64,000 bases of DNA from Styela clava (Eukaryota; Chordata; Ascidiacea; Stolidobranchia; Styelidae). The position numbers and the translations under genes were made by a program. The notes beneath the pieces were generated by a model, which searched no databases, had not been told where the DNA came from, and saw only the letters and a program-made list of their open reading frames with translations. The stretch covers positions 7,152,151 through 7,216,150 of the forward strand of contig NC_135257.1 of the NCBI RefSeq assembly GCF_964204865.1. The letters run 5' to 3'. Position 1 is the first letter of the stretch, and every line of letters begins with the position of its first letter. This document shows positions 35,621-48,300 of the stretch, piece by piece.

Positions 35621-37064
35621 CAGTGGTCGGCAACCTTTTTCAAGTGACGGACCGGTAAAGCTTGACCAAACATTTGGCGGCCCACCTTTATACAAACGAA
35701 CTAAGCCTATGCAATAAATTATACGCATTAGGAAATTTATGTTGACAATATACCAAAAACGACGGTGATGCTATTTAATGTGATGTCTGTATTTGTTTGA
35801 TGGCCTTTAGGCTTTAACTGTTCCCATATTCGAGATATGGCCGACATTGACACACGTGTTTCTTACTCCCAGCCTATTTCGATATTTCGTTTTTGTAGTT
35901 ATCAATATTGAAAACCAGGCCTCACAATAAGATTTCGGGAAAGTTAACAATGCCTGTATCGTTTTGTTGGGGAGATCTTATTCGGACTGATGAGAGACAT
36001 TCTTATACGGGCGTAGAGAAAACAATTGACCCAGCATTATTGCGACATACTGACATGGCAATTGTTTATGAAATCAGACATGTTGCTCAATAGTGTTATG
36101 CAGTGGTCGGCAAACGTCATGTACTTGCGGGCCAAATATAAACATTTCTGGTAGCGCGCGGGCCGCAATATTTTCGCCTTCGAACAATCGCTATCATATT
36201 TAAACTTCAAATTATGGCGCATTCGCATTGCTACCCTCCTATTGCTGTGTTGAAAGCCTGTCCCAATGAGATGTATGTGGCGTTTTCTTATTATCCAACA
36301 ATACATTGTTCTTATGTACTTATTATCAATGTGAAAGATGATGTTTTTGTGGCAACTCGTCGTCCAAATGATGATCTGACAAGCGAGCATGAAATTTAAT
36401 CCAAATGTAATGCATTTTAGATAAAGCTGCTCAAGGCCATATGTTCTTCCGAACGTGCACATTACACGTTTTGCACCGTCGCACAGATGAGCTGTGGCGC
36501 AGCCCTGGGTCTCGGGGTCGAATTTTCGACGACTCGTTTCGTAAAGAGTGTAACATTGAAACCCTTGACAACTGCGATGCTGACTGAGCATATCGAGCAA
36601 ACCAGTTTTGGAATGCGCAAGAAAGAAAAATATTTTTCCGTTCAAGCACTTATGGAATGCTCGACCCGCGTCGCTCCGTTTTCCAGACATTTTCAAATTT
36701 TGAAAATCAAAATTAACTCGAACGACATACAACTGACGCTACTTGTTACATAAGAAGCGCCGTACAGCTGCACTTATCACCACATAAATCCGTGTAGAGA
36801 CAATAATAAATTTGGGATTAATTTTTGTTTTATTTATTAATTAAATGTCGCGTCGTTCAAGGGCCGCAACGAATTAGCTCGCGGGCCGCATTTTTTCCGC
36901 CCCCTGGTATTGTGTTTGTCTGGTTTACTGTTGGATGCTGTTTTTTATTCGTAGGGTTTGTGGCTGGATTGTAGAGGTCCGTTATTGTGTCACCTCTCTG
37001 CGGACCGGCAGTAACCTTTCCGCGGACCGGCGATGGGCCGCGGCCCGGTGGTTGCCGACCACTG
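35621..37064. mobile_element. hAT-type element, 1444 bp, TSD GTCTAGAC, with nested insertion
   Basis: The left end CAGTGGTCGGCAACC and right end GGTTGCCGACCACTG are exact inverted repeats. GTCTAGAC flanks both sides (35613-35620 and 37065-37072). Subterminal DNA carries GGACCGG repeats. No intact transposase is seen. A second element (36101-36906) is inserted within it. Confidence 0.9.
36101..36906. mobile_element. nested hAT-type element, 806 bp
   Basis: Begins CAGTGGTCGGCAAACGTC and ends CGGGCCGCATTTTTTCCGCC then CCCTG. It is flanked by GTGTTATG (36093-36100) and GTATTGTG (36907-36914), a duplication with two differences. Long open frames cross it on both strands: minus 36732-36037 (231 codons) and plus 36487-36753. 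I recognise no protein family in either, so no gene is called. Confidence 0.65.
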
Positions 37065-37072
37065 GTCTAGAC

Positions 37073-38354
37073 TCTAAATAGCACAAGTTACTATGGTTTA
37101 CGCAGTATAATATGTATAAAAAAAAATAGTAGGACCATAATAAACTGCTGGATGGTATTATCATATTTTTTGACTCGATTAAATAGTCTTAGATTCCTCC
37201 AATGCGTTATTACCGGCAAAGATTGCAGACAATCTGACACCCGACAGCCAATTTGCGACCTGCTTTCATTCATTTCACTTACAGCAGTGTGAAACTCGTC
37301 CCAAAACAAAATATTACCTTGAAATGAATCCGATCGTGCAAAGGCAGGATCACAATCGACAATTCACGTATACATTCGTTTCTTTCGCCAATTCGGCATT
37401 TGTTATTATTGATGGTTTTCGTCAACCGAAGAATGACTATCATTCTCTGATATATTTTAGAGCACATTTTTCTTTAACAATTCTTCATTAAAGTGATAAA
37501 ATACAGAAAAAGATAGTTTTTACCCCGAAAACGATATGCACTAAACGTAAAACGACGTTGTTGCTTATCCAAAGCAGAAACTAGAATATTCATATTTGAA
37601 AAAATACCAAAGGGGGGTTTCGGCCTCGCGAAAAAAACGTATTGTTGCGCTCGATTCTATGTAGCCTGGTTACTTCTCACGCACATTAAGAAATTGGAGA
37701 CTTCAAAAACGCGTCCCAATAACCCAGTCTCGACCCCAAACTTATATCGGTTAATTGTTACAACTAGTCCGTGCTTTCAAGCAATTAAAGTCTGTAAACA
37801 GCGGTTAAAGTGCCCTCAGATTCTTCTGTGCCTTTCAAATTCTGCCCCAATATAATTCAACTTGAAATCGATGAATATCTTTAACAACAATCAACAGAAA
37901 CAATAGCATTTACAATACTAAAATACAGAATAAATCATACAAGATAAAACAATATTTACATACCGAATGTTTAGGATCTCCAGGCAACTCAATTCAACAC
38001 ATTATAATCCAAAGTAAATACAACTTGACTCATGTGACTAAATGTAAAGAACAGCAGTTATCATTCTATTTGGACTATAATACAACCCTAATTTGTATCC
38101 CTACATTATATTACAACCCCAGTTTAAACCCTTGATTTTAAACCCAATTAATAATTTCATTCCGAATCGTTCATCCTGACCGCAAATAGTAAACCCAATA
38201 TTAAACACGATAAACAACTTCTAGCGCAATAGATTACACTGGATACAAGACAGAAGGTGCCAACTCGTCGAAGCAGCGTGGCGATAATTTAGAATTCCCG
38301 GGATTAATCGAGAAACTTCTTAATAACAGTCCGAAACTTAGGCCGTCAGGTTTG
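37073..38354. other. no gene seen
   Basis: AT-rich with short frames only. No exon of the SLC49-like gene could be placed here despite a search for helices 1-3. Confidence 0.45.
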
Positions 38355-38379
38355 GCGGAATAAAAATGTTCCCGTGAAT

Positions 38380-38575
38380 AAAATATTGGATGAAATATCA
38401 AATCTCATAGGATCCACAGGAAATTTAGGAGCAAATAAAAGTAATAACCTGCCAGCAACAACAATCTTTAACCACTGAAAATTTCAAAGCAATTGGTCCA
38501 GTAGTTGGAAGGGAAAAGCGATGTTTCACAACAACAAGAATTCTAACAACAACATAACAAGAGAGAAATGCCCAG
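38380..38575 (+). repeat. SINE-like repeat copy
   Basis: GGATGAAATATCAAATCTCA, CTGAAAATTTCAAAGCAATT and GGTCCAGTAGTTGGAAG with an AACAACAAC-rich tail match the copies at 10381 and 15237. Confidence 0.65.
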
Positions 38576-38834
38576 ATATATGGACGCTAAGGCCAACACG
38601 TAAGTTTTTACCAACAATTCCCCGAAAATTATATCCTGAACGAGGTTGGAACTGTAAAATAGCTAACCTGTACCAGTAACGGTGTATCGGCACCCGGACT
38701 GTCCTAGCTTTTCCAGATCTTGTGGCGATAATGATTCATGCTTCCAGTCTCATCGTGAATTGAAATACCAAATGATGCAAGTTACAACTGACGTATTGTC
38801 AAATCTTTTACAGTACCCATACCGTAGTCTACCG

Positions 38835-39150
38835 CAGGCCTACTCAACTATTTCTATCGAAGGTCCGCAAACAAAACTTCAAAATTATTTGGGTCCGGTC
38901 TTTCCAGGAATGATATTTTGGCATCCTTAAACGAGCACTTCCTCGACCGACTAATGATTAGCAGCAAATTAAAAGTGTTTATTATGGTGTTATAGTTCTT
39001 TTCGTATATATTCAAAACTATGAAAGTCATTTTATAATAGGAAATTCAAAAAGTGGGGCTAATGATCCAAAATAAATAATTAGGTGCGGTCCAAATCCAA
39101 TACTCGATAGGTCCGGATTCGGACCGCGGTCCCCCAGTTGAGTAGCCCTG
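38835..39150. mobile_element. small hAT derivative, 316 bp, TSD GTCTACCG
   Basis: The left end CAGGCCTACTCAACT and right end AGTTGAGTAGCCCTG are inverted repeats with one mismatch. GTCTACCG occurs exactly at 38827-38834 and 39151-39158. The interior includes GGTCCGG and TCCGGATTCGGACCGCGG. No transposase. Confidence 0.9.
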
Positions 39151-39158
39151 GTCTACCG

Positions 39159-39678
39159 TATCTAATAAAAAAAACTTCCGATTCTCGCTAGGGACGAGAC
39201 TGCTACAAGTAATTTTTAATTTTGTTGACGTCACCAGACATAACGTCGGAGTGAAAACAAATCTCACGAAGCCCACAAAACTTTTTAAAATTAATAAAAG
39301 TGTTAACCTTCTAGCTGTCACAGATAGGTTTTAACCAAATACTGGCGTGGTCACCATTGTTACAGATAAGTTTTTTTTGTCACTGTTTGTGTGTTTATTA
39401 GATCAGAAGGCCTAAGATACCGGATTGATTATTTATTGAAAAAGGCAACACGTCAATTTATATAGCAGAAACATCAGACACAATCGAAATGCAGCCGATC
39501 TCCCAATGGCCGAGGAAGCAAGCAAGACAATATGGGTGCTCGAAGTCTCATATATAATACAAATTAGGAATTTAACACAGCATCGAATAAGGGGTCCACA
39601 GTAGTAATATAATATACACAATAGTATATATATCAACATAAAAAATATATACATACAATAAAAACGGACACTATAGAT
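39159..39678. other. no gene seen
   Basis: AT-rich DNA between two small hAT derivatives, with nothing recognised. Confidence 0.45.
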
Positions 39679-39979
39679 CAGACATGGGTACCGTCCGCGG
39701 GCCAAATACAGTTCGTTGGGTAATTTAATCTGGCACGGCTGATGCTACCACAACCAAACTGAAATCAAATTTTGATGTTTTAGCTAAAAATAGCTCAAGG
39801 AATTTGTTGAGATTGCGGTTGAATTTACTTTTGGCACAAGGCATATTGTTTTCCACCTTTACTTTGTAACACTGTAAATATTGCTCATTGAATTTTCACG
39901 TCACACTTACATGGCCCGACAGTCTACTCTAGGTGGTCAAAATTTTTGGCCTCTAGTTTAAAAGCCTTGCCCACCTCTG
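39679..39979. mobile_element. small hAT derivative, 301 bp, TSD CTATAGAT
   Basis: Starts CAGACATGGGTACC and ends GCCCACCTCTG. CTATAGAT is duplicated at 39671-39678 and 39980-39987. A related copy in inverse orientation is at about 62492-62799, sharing CTCAACAAATTCCTTGAGCT on the complementary strand. Confidence 0.9.
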
Positions 39980-39987
39980 CTATAGAT

Positions 39988-41788
39988 GGTGGCATAGCGA
40001 CAGCAACAATTTTACCTACTGAAAATTTTAAAACAATTGGTTTATAGTAGGCCTATAGCTGAGGAGAAAAGCGACATTAATGACTAAAAGTTGAAGAACA
40101 AGAAGACCGCCACCAACAAAAACAATTTAACAAAACAATCCATAGGCCAAATAAGATAGTAATCCAATTCGACAATTGGTATATGATATAGCGCATGAGG
40201 CAAGTTTGCATGTTGTCAAAAATGTTATCTTTCAGAATGTGATATGTTTGATGAATGCAATTCTTCAATTTATTTGTTTTAATGACAATACCGATTTCTT
40301 GCTAAGTGATAAAGTTATCACTGCTCCATCCCTCTTAGCATAATGATATATAACCCACAGAACACCAGGCTGTAATAGCAATTTTCGCAGCATTCTTAGA
40401 CTTGTAGTAACTAAACGCATAGGCTTGTGTATATAATTTCATGGGATTTAGTTTCACTGGGATTTACCGTACACGCAATATTTGCCAACTTGCATCTAAA
40501 AGTAGTTGGAAACAACAAAGCGAGCTTTTGTGGTATTGGCCCCCATTTTGCTGAAAACATTTGATGTGATTACCCATGAGGCTTGGCATTTCTGATGCCC
40601 TTTCCCTTTTCACAATTTCCTTTTAAAATTATATTGATACGCCTCATATTCTGATGTGCACGCGACAACTTCAAGAAATCTCCTGCAAATATCCATGGGT
40701 GCAATGTCTGCGTCTACAAATATCCATGGGTAAAAATATCATGAGGCGTGAAGGCCCATGAATGCAAACAACAATGGGTGTAAATTTCCGCGGTTGCAAG
40801 TGTTCGTGGAGGAATTCTTTAATCTGTGGGCGCAAAGTTGATGAAACTGAAACAATGTATTAGAGTAGTAATCAGGATAAATATCCCATATACTATACTA
40901 AAACCCTTCCAAGAAGTGTCTTGCTACTGCGGTGAGGAAACCAAGTATTTTTTGCATATTCCACTAGTAGTTTTATTTCGATTTTGTACTACAATTTTAG
41001 ATCAGGAGTTTTCATTCAGTCAATATCGGGAATCGTCTTAAAACAGCGAAATTAGATGTCTTTAATTTGTTTATATAAACTATTTGTGTCTATAATCAAA
41101 ACCAATAGATTTTTCTCCTGCCATTGCGTTAATTTTGTTTCTCAGTTTAAGCATGAACGCACTGTTTATCATGTTTGCATTAAAAATAAATAATGAAGAG
41201 AGGCTCATTCGAACTTTATCTTGAGTGCGATTATGTTCAGATATGTCATAATGTACAATTGGACCTTGTACCACTTAGAAGTTTGCTCGTTCAAATTTTG
41301 TTTTCAATAAATTAATAAAAAAAAAATAATAATTGCAATATGTCGCGTCCGAGTAAACATGATAGGTCACTGTGCGTTTTTCGATAAGATAACAAAATTG
41401 TCAAGATACGATCCGCCCTATTATTCAACAATCATCGTTAGAAGTTTGGTATCGCGTTGATGACTATAGCAAATATTGAAATAGTTTATCTTTCATCAAC
41501 TGGATAAAAATTATGTAACATTTTAATCTATTAATACTAGTCATTCTTATGGACATAACACGCGTCACACAAGAAAGAAGTAGTCTATGCATATTTTATC
41601 CACGGCATATACTTGACTTTAGTAAATTCATGTCGAGGTATGCTAACGACTTTTTGTAATTTGCTCCAAGCTCTCGAACAAAATTGCGTCATTTTTTTCG
41701 TCAGAGGACATTTCAGTTTGGAGAGCATGACTGTCTCACAAAAATCAAAAGTAGTTTGGCATTTTGTAATATGGGTTCAAGTATTTTC
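39988..41788. other. no gene seen; SINE-like copy at its left edge
   Basis: 39993-40150 is a diverged SINE-like copy (CTGAAAATTTTAAAACAATT...). Around 40680-40810 are repeated CAAATATCCATGGGT motifs. No exon is recognised in the remainder. Confidence 0.45.
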
Positions 41789-42023
41789 GGTACTCCCAAA
41801 GTATGTGAACCAAGATGACGGACGCCGGAACGTAGTATGTGTATCAGGTTGGGGTTAAGCCATAATTTCATTCCAGCTTCCTTATTTAAGTTCTATTGCG
41901 ATTTCGGAGACTAGCCAAGTGACTCCCGTAGTATTTGTACTTAAAATTATGGCCTAACCCTAACCTTGGTACACATACTACGTTCCGGTGGTCGCCATCT
42001 TGATCACATACTTCGCGAGTACC
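41789..42023. mobile_element. foldback MITE, 235 bp, TSD GTATTTTC
   Basis: The left arm GGTACTCCCAAAGTATGTGA... pairs with the right arm ending ACATACTTCGCGAGTACC over roughly 75-80 bases with mismatches. The loop is about 80 bp. GTATTTTC is duplicated at 41781-41788 and 42024-42031. It shares arm sequence with the 110-bp element at 28308. Confidence 0.9.
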
Positions 42024-42031
42024 GTATTTTC

Positions 42032-42367
42032 TTGGTAATTCTAGAACTAGTAGGTTGCTACTTTATAATTAAAAACTTTTTTTCTCTATCTATACTTTTA
42101 TTTATATTGCAACAATTTAAATGTAAAGTTTGTGAACTATGTAAAAGGCAAAAGGCAAGGTATTTGTAATTGTTCATGGATCCGTGTATTGAAAAGACCT
42201 TTTTGGGTATTGTTTTGCAATTTTCGATGCCACAAGTTAGTGTAAAGAACTTCATTTTTTTGAAAAACACGAACCCACCCAAACCAGGAAACGAGCTTTA
42301 AACGGCCCAAATATCATTAACGAACATTCTTCAAAATTAGTTTGTGTTTCAACAGAAAATAATAACC
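42032..42367. other. upstream region of CLCA
   Basis: AT-rich, 336 bp between the MITE and the CLCA start. No clear core promoter element. The MITE sits close enough to be part of the promoter region. Confidence 0.35.
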
Positions 42368-45300
42368 ATGTCTTTTGAAATACTGAAAGTAGAGAATTTT
42401 CTATTGCTTTTTTGTATTCCCTACTGCTTCTCGTTATCTACATCAGACGTAAAAATCACTGATGATGGTGGTTACACGGGAGTTGTAATTGCAATTAACT
42501 CAAAAATAGAAGAAAGCGATAATCTAATCCAAGCCATCAAGGTAAATCAAGTTTGAGTAATTGTTTTATCAATTTAGCCTAAATTTCATTATAATACTTT
42601 TTTAAATTTAAATACATTTCTTGGTTCGATCACGACCTGACCAAAAAGCAAGCGAACTAACGATGTATACTCATTAATATATATACCATTGCTATAAATA
42701 TATTGAAAATTAATATGTTCAGACGACATGGACAGAAGCGTCTCGAGATTTATACGTGGCAACGAAAAATTTGGCGTACTTTAAAGAAATCACAATTCTA
42801 CTACCAAGAACCTGGAATAAGATTGACAGAGATCCTGTATTGGGTAAAGAAAATTACGACCAGGTAAAAATTTGAAACATAGTTTGAATTGAGATGCATT
42901 TAGCAGAAATTAAACTGGTATATGTATTGCTCAAGCAATGCAACTTGTTCTCAACTACGTGTAATACTTGAAAAGTATAGTTGTATGTATGCAATCTATA
43001 TGTGAATCAGCTTTAGCGCAATATTATGACGTCCAGAGGAAGATTACCACTGTAAAACAAACTTCGTAAACTAGTATAATATGTGAATTATATCGGATAC
43101 ACAGTTCCGATCACGAAAATATCACCAAATTTACTAAAAACCACACAGATCGTATAAAACTGCCATCACTTTGGCGAAATCGCTCATTCAATTGTCGTGG
43201 CATAACTATTTTTTTTATAGTGTTTTAATTTCAAACGTTAATATAAATATACATACTGTTTCCTCCTTGTCATCAACTGCTTATTATTAAAGTTGATGTC
43301 TTACGGGTAGCAGCCGTGCTCGTCTCACGATTCTGATAGAAATGTTAAGATCAGTCTTATCAATTAATATTATCTCAATATCAATCAATCATATTAAAAA
43401 AAAAACTTTTTTAACTGATCACAATATGACGAAGTAACAATTTTATTAATTCCCATAAACATTTTTATGAACAATTTTTATTTATTATTGTCTTCGTTGA
43501 TTTTTTATGTTAGTTTTTATGATATTTAATAGGCGGATGTCATCATAGCCCCAGAAAACCCGAGCTATGGAGACTCCCCATACACATTGCAATATGGTGG
43601 ATGCGGAGAGCCTGGAATTTACACTCATTTCACCCCTGAATATTTGCAAAATGAGGAAATTATCGATGATTATGGAGAAAAAGGTAAAATTAGTACATGG
43701 TACTTATGCTGATGAGGTACAGTATGAAACTAAAAATGCTTCATGCAAACGTGTATATTTTTCATCATGTGCTATTATTTGTAAGCAATTTGCTTTTATT
43801 GTTCTTCGAAAACATATATCTTTCAACACCAACATTAGTAAAAAGTAAGCTTATACAACTCGTTGACTCACAAATAAATTGTTTATGTATATCAGGGAAG
43901 GTAGTTGTGCACGAATGGGCGCATTATAGGTGGGGAGTGTTTGATGAAACCTCGAGCAATTCTCCGTTTTATTGGGATCCGAATAAAGATGGAAGTAATG
44001 GACCCGAAGCGACCAGGTAAACAAAACTTTTGTTAAATAAAACTGTTGTTTCCCACCCATTGATGGGGCGCCATCAGTAAATATTTCCGAAAGTTTCGCC
44101 AAAGACATGCCAAGACACTTTGTCTTTTTCATCACAGCTCCCAACAGACCAATACCTCTAATCGCACCCTTAATAGGGACAATGACCACAAGCTCTGCGG
44201 TAACTTCAAAATCATTATTAACTCCCCTCAAGAAGATCGCCAACTGAGCAGTAACCTTGATGTAGGTGCTCATAATAATATAACACATAATATACATTCT
44301 CAATCTAAGAATGGCTTCGATTGTTTTGCGATAACGTTATATAGAGTAGTAAAAGACCAAGTGTGTAAGACCAAGTGTGTAAGTGGCTATGGCATCTTTA
44401 TTTATCGATATATCCTCCCAGTTGCTTTCGATTCAAAATGGCACTAATGGCCAGTTGAAAGGGCTGGCAGAGTGCATTTCAGGAAAATAAACAAATCGTT
44501 TATATCACATCTCTGTATACTACATCACTCAAAAAATAGCTTTACTTCAATTTTTTTTCACTCTATTTTGAAAAATACAGCGCGGGCCAATCGAAATGCT
44601 CCTGCGGGCCACATATGGCCCGCGGGCCACGGTTTGGACGACCCTGACCTATATCATGCCAAACTTATAGTCTTGATTTGTATCAGTTTTATAAACTCAC
44701 AGTGTTTAGGTTATTTCTAGTCCTACTCCCACTTTCAATTGTCTACAATGGTTTGAAATTATTATTGATGTTATTACCAGATGTCCATTGTCAATGAACG
44801 GGGAAGTTCGAGACCTAAATTCAATAAATGTTGAAAGGAAATGCACCCTCGCGGATATAGACCCTGCAACAAACACATATCCGGACAATTGCCTGTTTTT
44901 TCCATACGAAGATCAGTTTTACCATCCCAACTCTTCAATGATGTGTTATCAGTATATGAAAGAGGTTAGCCAAAGACGTTGTGTAGAAATCTAGATTACC
45001 GTTACCAGATATGAGATGCAGTATTTCCACACGTCGTCTGCTAGTTGAACCATTGATCACCAACAAATAGATTAGTATATACATATATGAATTATTATAC
45101 ATGAATCTTATTGTGTGAAGCGTCAAAAAAAGTTTCATATATTTGCGTTTTTGCACTAAAATCTCGGGCATACCAGGAGAGAATATTGAAAAATGGCAAC
45201 CATAATCTAAACTCATGTACAACAGTTCACACACATTTTGTGCTATGCCGTTGTGTAACAAGCGCATAACTGATATCATTAGCATCTACCCGCCGCTGAT

Positions 45301-48300
45301 GTCATACCTATTTATACGCCATCAGACGCAATTTAAGTGACCTATTCTGACAGTTTGCCTTGCAACATACAGGTAACAACGTTTTGTGAAGATGGTTCAA
45401 ATGCCAATCCTAATAATTTGCACAATCCGTATGCGCCGAATGACCAGAACCGCTTATGCAACATGAAAAGTACGTGGACTGTAATCATGGAATCTGAAGA
45501 CTTCATGGATGTTAATAATAAGCCTTCTATTCATGTTGCTGACACTAGACCAATATTCAAAATAGTCAGACCTCAAGAACAGAGATTTGTATTGGTGTTA
45601 GATTCTTCGAGAAGTATGGAAGGGGTATGTACAGTAATCAAAGTCGGTAGTAACCTAACCGATATACACGAAGCAGAGCTTTTGTGGCATACACCGTGAC
45701 ATAAAATTACCAAATAAGCAATAGTACTTTTCACTCCACTCTTATAACGTAACTTGTACTGAATGATTTTGTTTTTCAAAAGTAATCTGTCTATCAATTA
45801 ATAAGACGGTTCCATTACATTTGAACCCACGTACATTTGAACCCGTAATTTGAACCCACGACAATTGCATCTGCATACCATTGCACCTATGAAATTTTTT
45901 TTACGGATATTTGACCCCATACTAACCCTAACCCATGGATTTTAGCACTCGCATATAAATTGAACCCGCGGATAAACGGATGCAAATGTATGGGTTCAAA
46001 TGTACGGTCACTGATAAGACGGATTTCTAAACTACTGTAAATGACCTGTAATTGGTACGTTTGGAATTCATTTTTATTTTTGCCTCTTTTCCTGCGAGTC
46101 TGAATGCTTTATATGGAAAAATTATATGTAATTATTATGATTTGATCGATCGATCAAAATATTGACGGCTCGCCTCGACATATTGTACTTTCTGTGTTAG
46201 GCTATCAGAATAATATAATGATGTGGTATGAACCGATATTTCCATTTCAGTACAAACAGGATGAGATGAGAACTGCAGCGTATAATTTTATCACTGTGGC
46301 AGTTCCGCGCGGTAGCTACGTTGGGATCGTAGAATTTGGAACGGATGCAACCACACTGAGCGAATTGAAAGTTATGAATTCGTCGGAGGCTCGGGAAACT
46401 ATGACGTCATTGCTCCCGACAACGACAGGCGGTCAAACTTGCATCGGATGTGGAATTAGGAAAGGCATAGAGGTGGGTGATTTCATGAAATAATTGATTA
46501 ATTTATTGAATATTTTTATTGTTAAGTTTACCACAAATTAGTATTGCTACAAGCCTACAACTGACATATCCATTACCCATTTCACGCAACACCACTAAGT
46601 CCCAAGGCTACAAATTACCGATTTTTTATTGAGATATATGATCTTTGATTCTGGAAATAGTTCATACATTTGCCTTTTTACGAATTTATATATATGCTAT
46701 GAGTTATGCCATATAGTTCATCGCTTCTTTTTGTGCTGTGTTTTATAATTTTAAAATATTCCCATAATCTAAAATAATCAAAAATGTTACGGTGTCAACT
46801 TTAGTGTTGCGCGATTAACCAACGCGACTAGGTGCATGGTTATACGAAATATAAGCTGGCGCTTACAAGAATTAAATCGTAAATCTTCACACTGTAACGC
46901 CATGTTCAATAAACACACTAGGGTAAAGTTATATATTGAAGTTCCCTCCGGTGTATAAGCTTATCTAAACATAGTTAACATAACTAAAATTCATTTTAGA
47001 ATTTTCTAAATCATAATGCTAATTTATTGCGGCTAGTAAGGCCACCTCTGAGATTATGTCATGCTAAGGTTTGTTTTGATAGTTTTAATTGCGTATTTAT
47101 TACAATCAGTCGTAAATTATAAAATCTCGTAAAAGTACAAATAAAAGTACAAAGTGGGCTGACCGGTGGATTGTCCCGTATGTGTATATTGACCCCAACT
47201 GTGGGAAATATATGACTTCATGAGCTAACGAAAGATTTTAGCCATAGCTGGTTGTAAGTAAAAAAAATAGCATACAATACGAATTTCTAACATTCATACT
47301 TGAAAATATAATAGAAAAACACGAACATAAACTTCTAGAACATAAATTTCTATTCTACACAGGTTCTTGAAAAATTGAGCAATCCAGCAGGTGGGCACAT
47401 TATTGTTATCACGGATGGTTGGGGTTTTGCAGTGGACGAAGTATATGATGACGTCTTGACTAAGGTATCTTACAATAAATAATTAAGGGTTACGTAAAAT
47501 TAATTTGTTTTTCATTGTATTTGCTGATAAACGACAGTAATACTCGAAAATCCAATTATTATTAAACTTTTGATATAAAAGTTGAGGAATTTATCTAAAA
47601 ATTTAAAACAATTACTTTATTTTCAGGGCATCGTGGTCAGTGCCATATACATAAAAATTTACGCACGACAAATTTTATCCACGTTAAGTATTGAGAGTGG
47701 CGGATCTTGGTATTACACAGAAAACGAAGAAGACATGCAACAAGCATTAAAAGAAGTTGCATCCTTCGGCGACAAGGAAAGCAACTCCCATCAGGTACAC
47801 TACGCAGGGGAAATAATAATTTTGTACCTTTATCATTTAGTCAATAGTCGTAAAAATGAGGTACCCATAATTATTACCCTAATGATAATATATGATTAAA
47901 CAATGGAGAAAAAATAAGTTAAAAACTGATACATAAAAAACGAAAAAATATGATATTTCCATATTTGTTTTTGTGTTAGTTTTATTTTTGTTTCCATAAA
48001 CGAAATAATCTGCCAAATTTTTATTTACTTTTCAGATTCAAAGTAAATCGTTCTACCTACCTCAAGGACGAGATTTCACATCTGAAGTATTCATTGACCA
48101 TAGCATCGGACTTGACACTAGTTTTGTATTCACTTGGTCCAAAAATTCTCTGTCTCCACCCATAGTACATATAAACAGCCCTTCGGGTTGTGTTTACACG
48201 AATGCTAATATTTCTGATGAAAGTATTTGCAACAGTGGCTCAGAATACATCTTATCTCCTGAATTTCTTTCTATCAAATTCAACATACTGGGAAATGCAG

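Noticed and set aside
43851-44303. 150-codon minus-strand frame as a gene
   Set aside because: Its first half is a hAT transposase fragment and its second half is antisense to CLCA exon 4.
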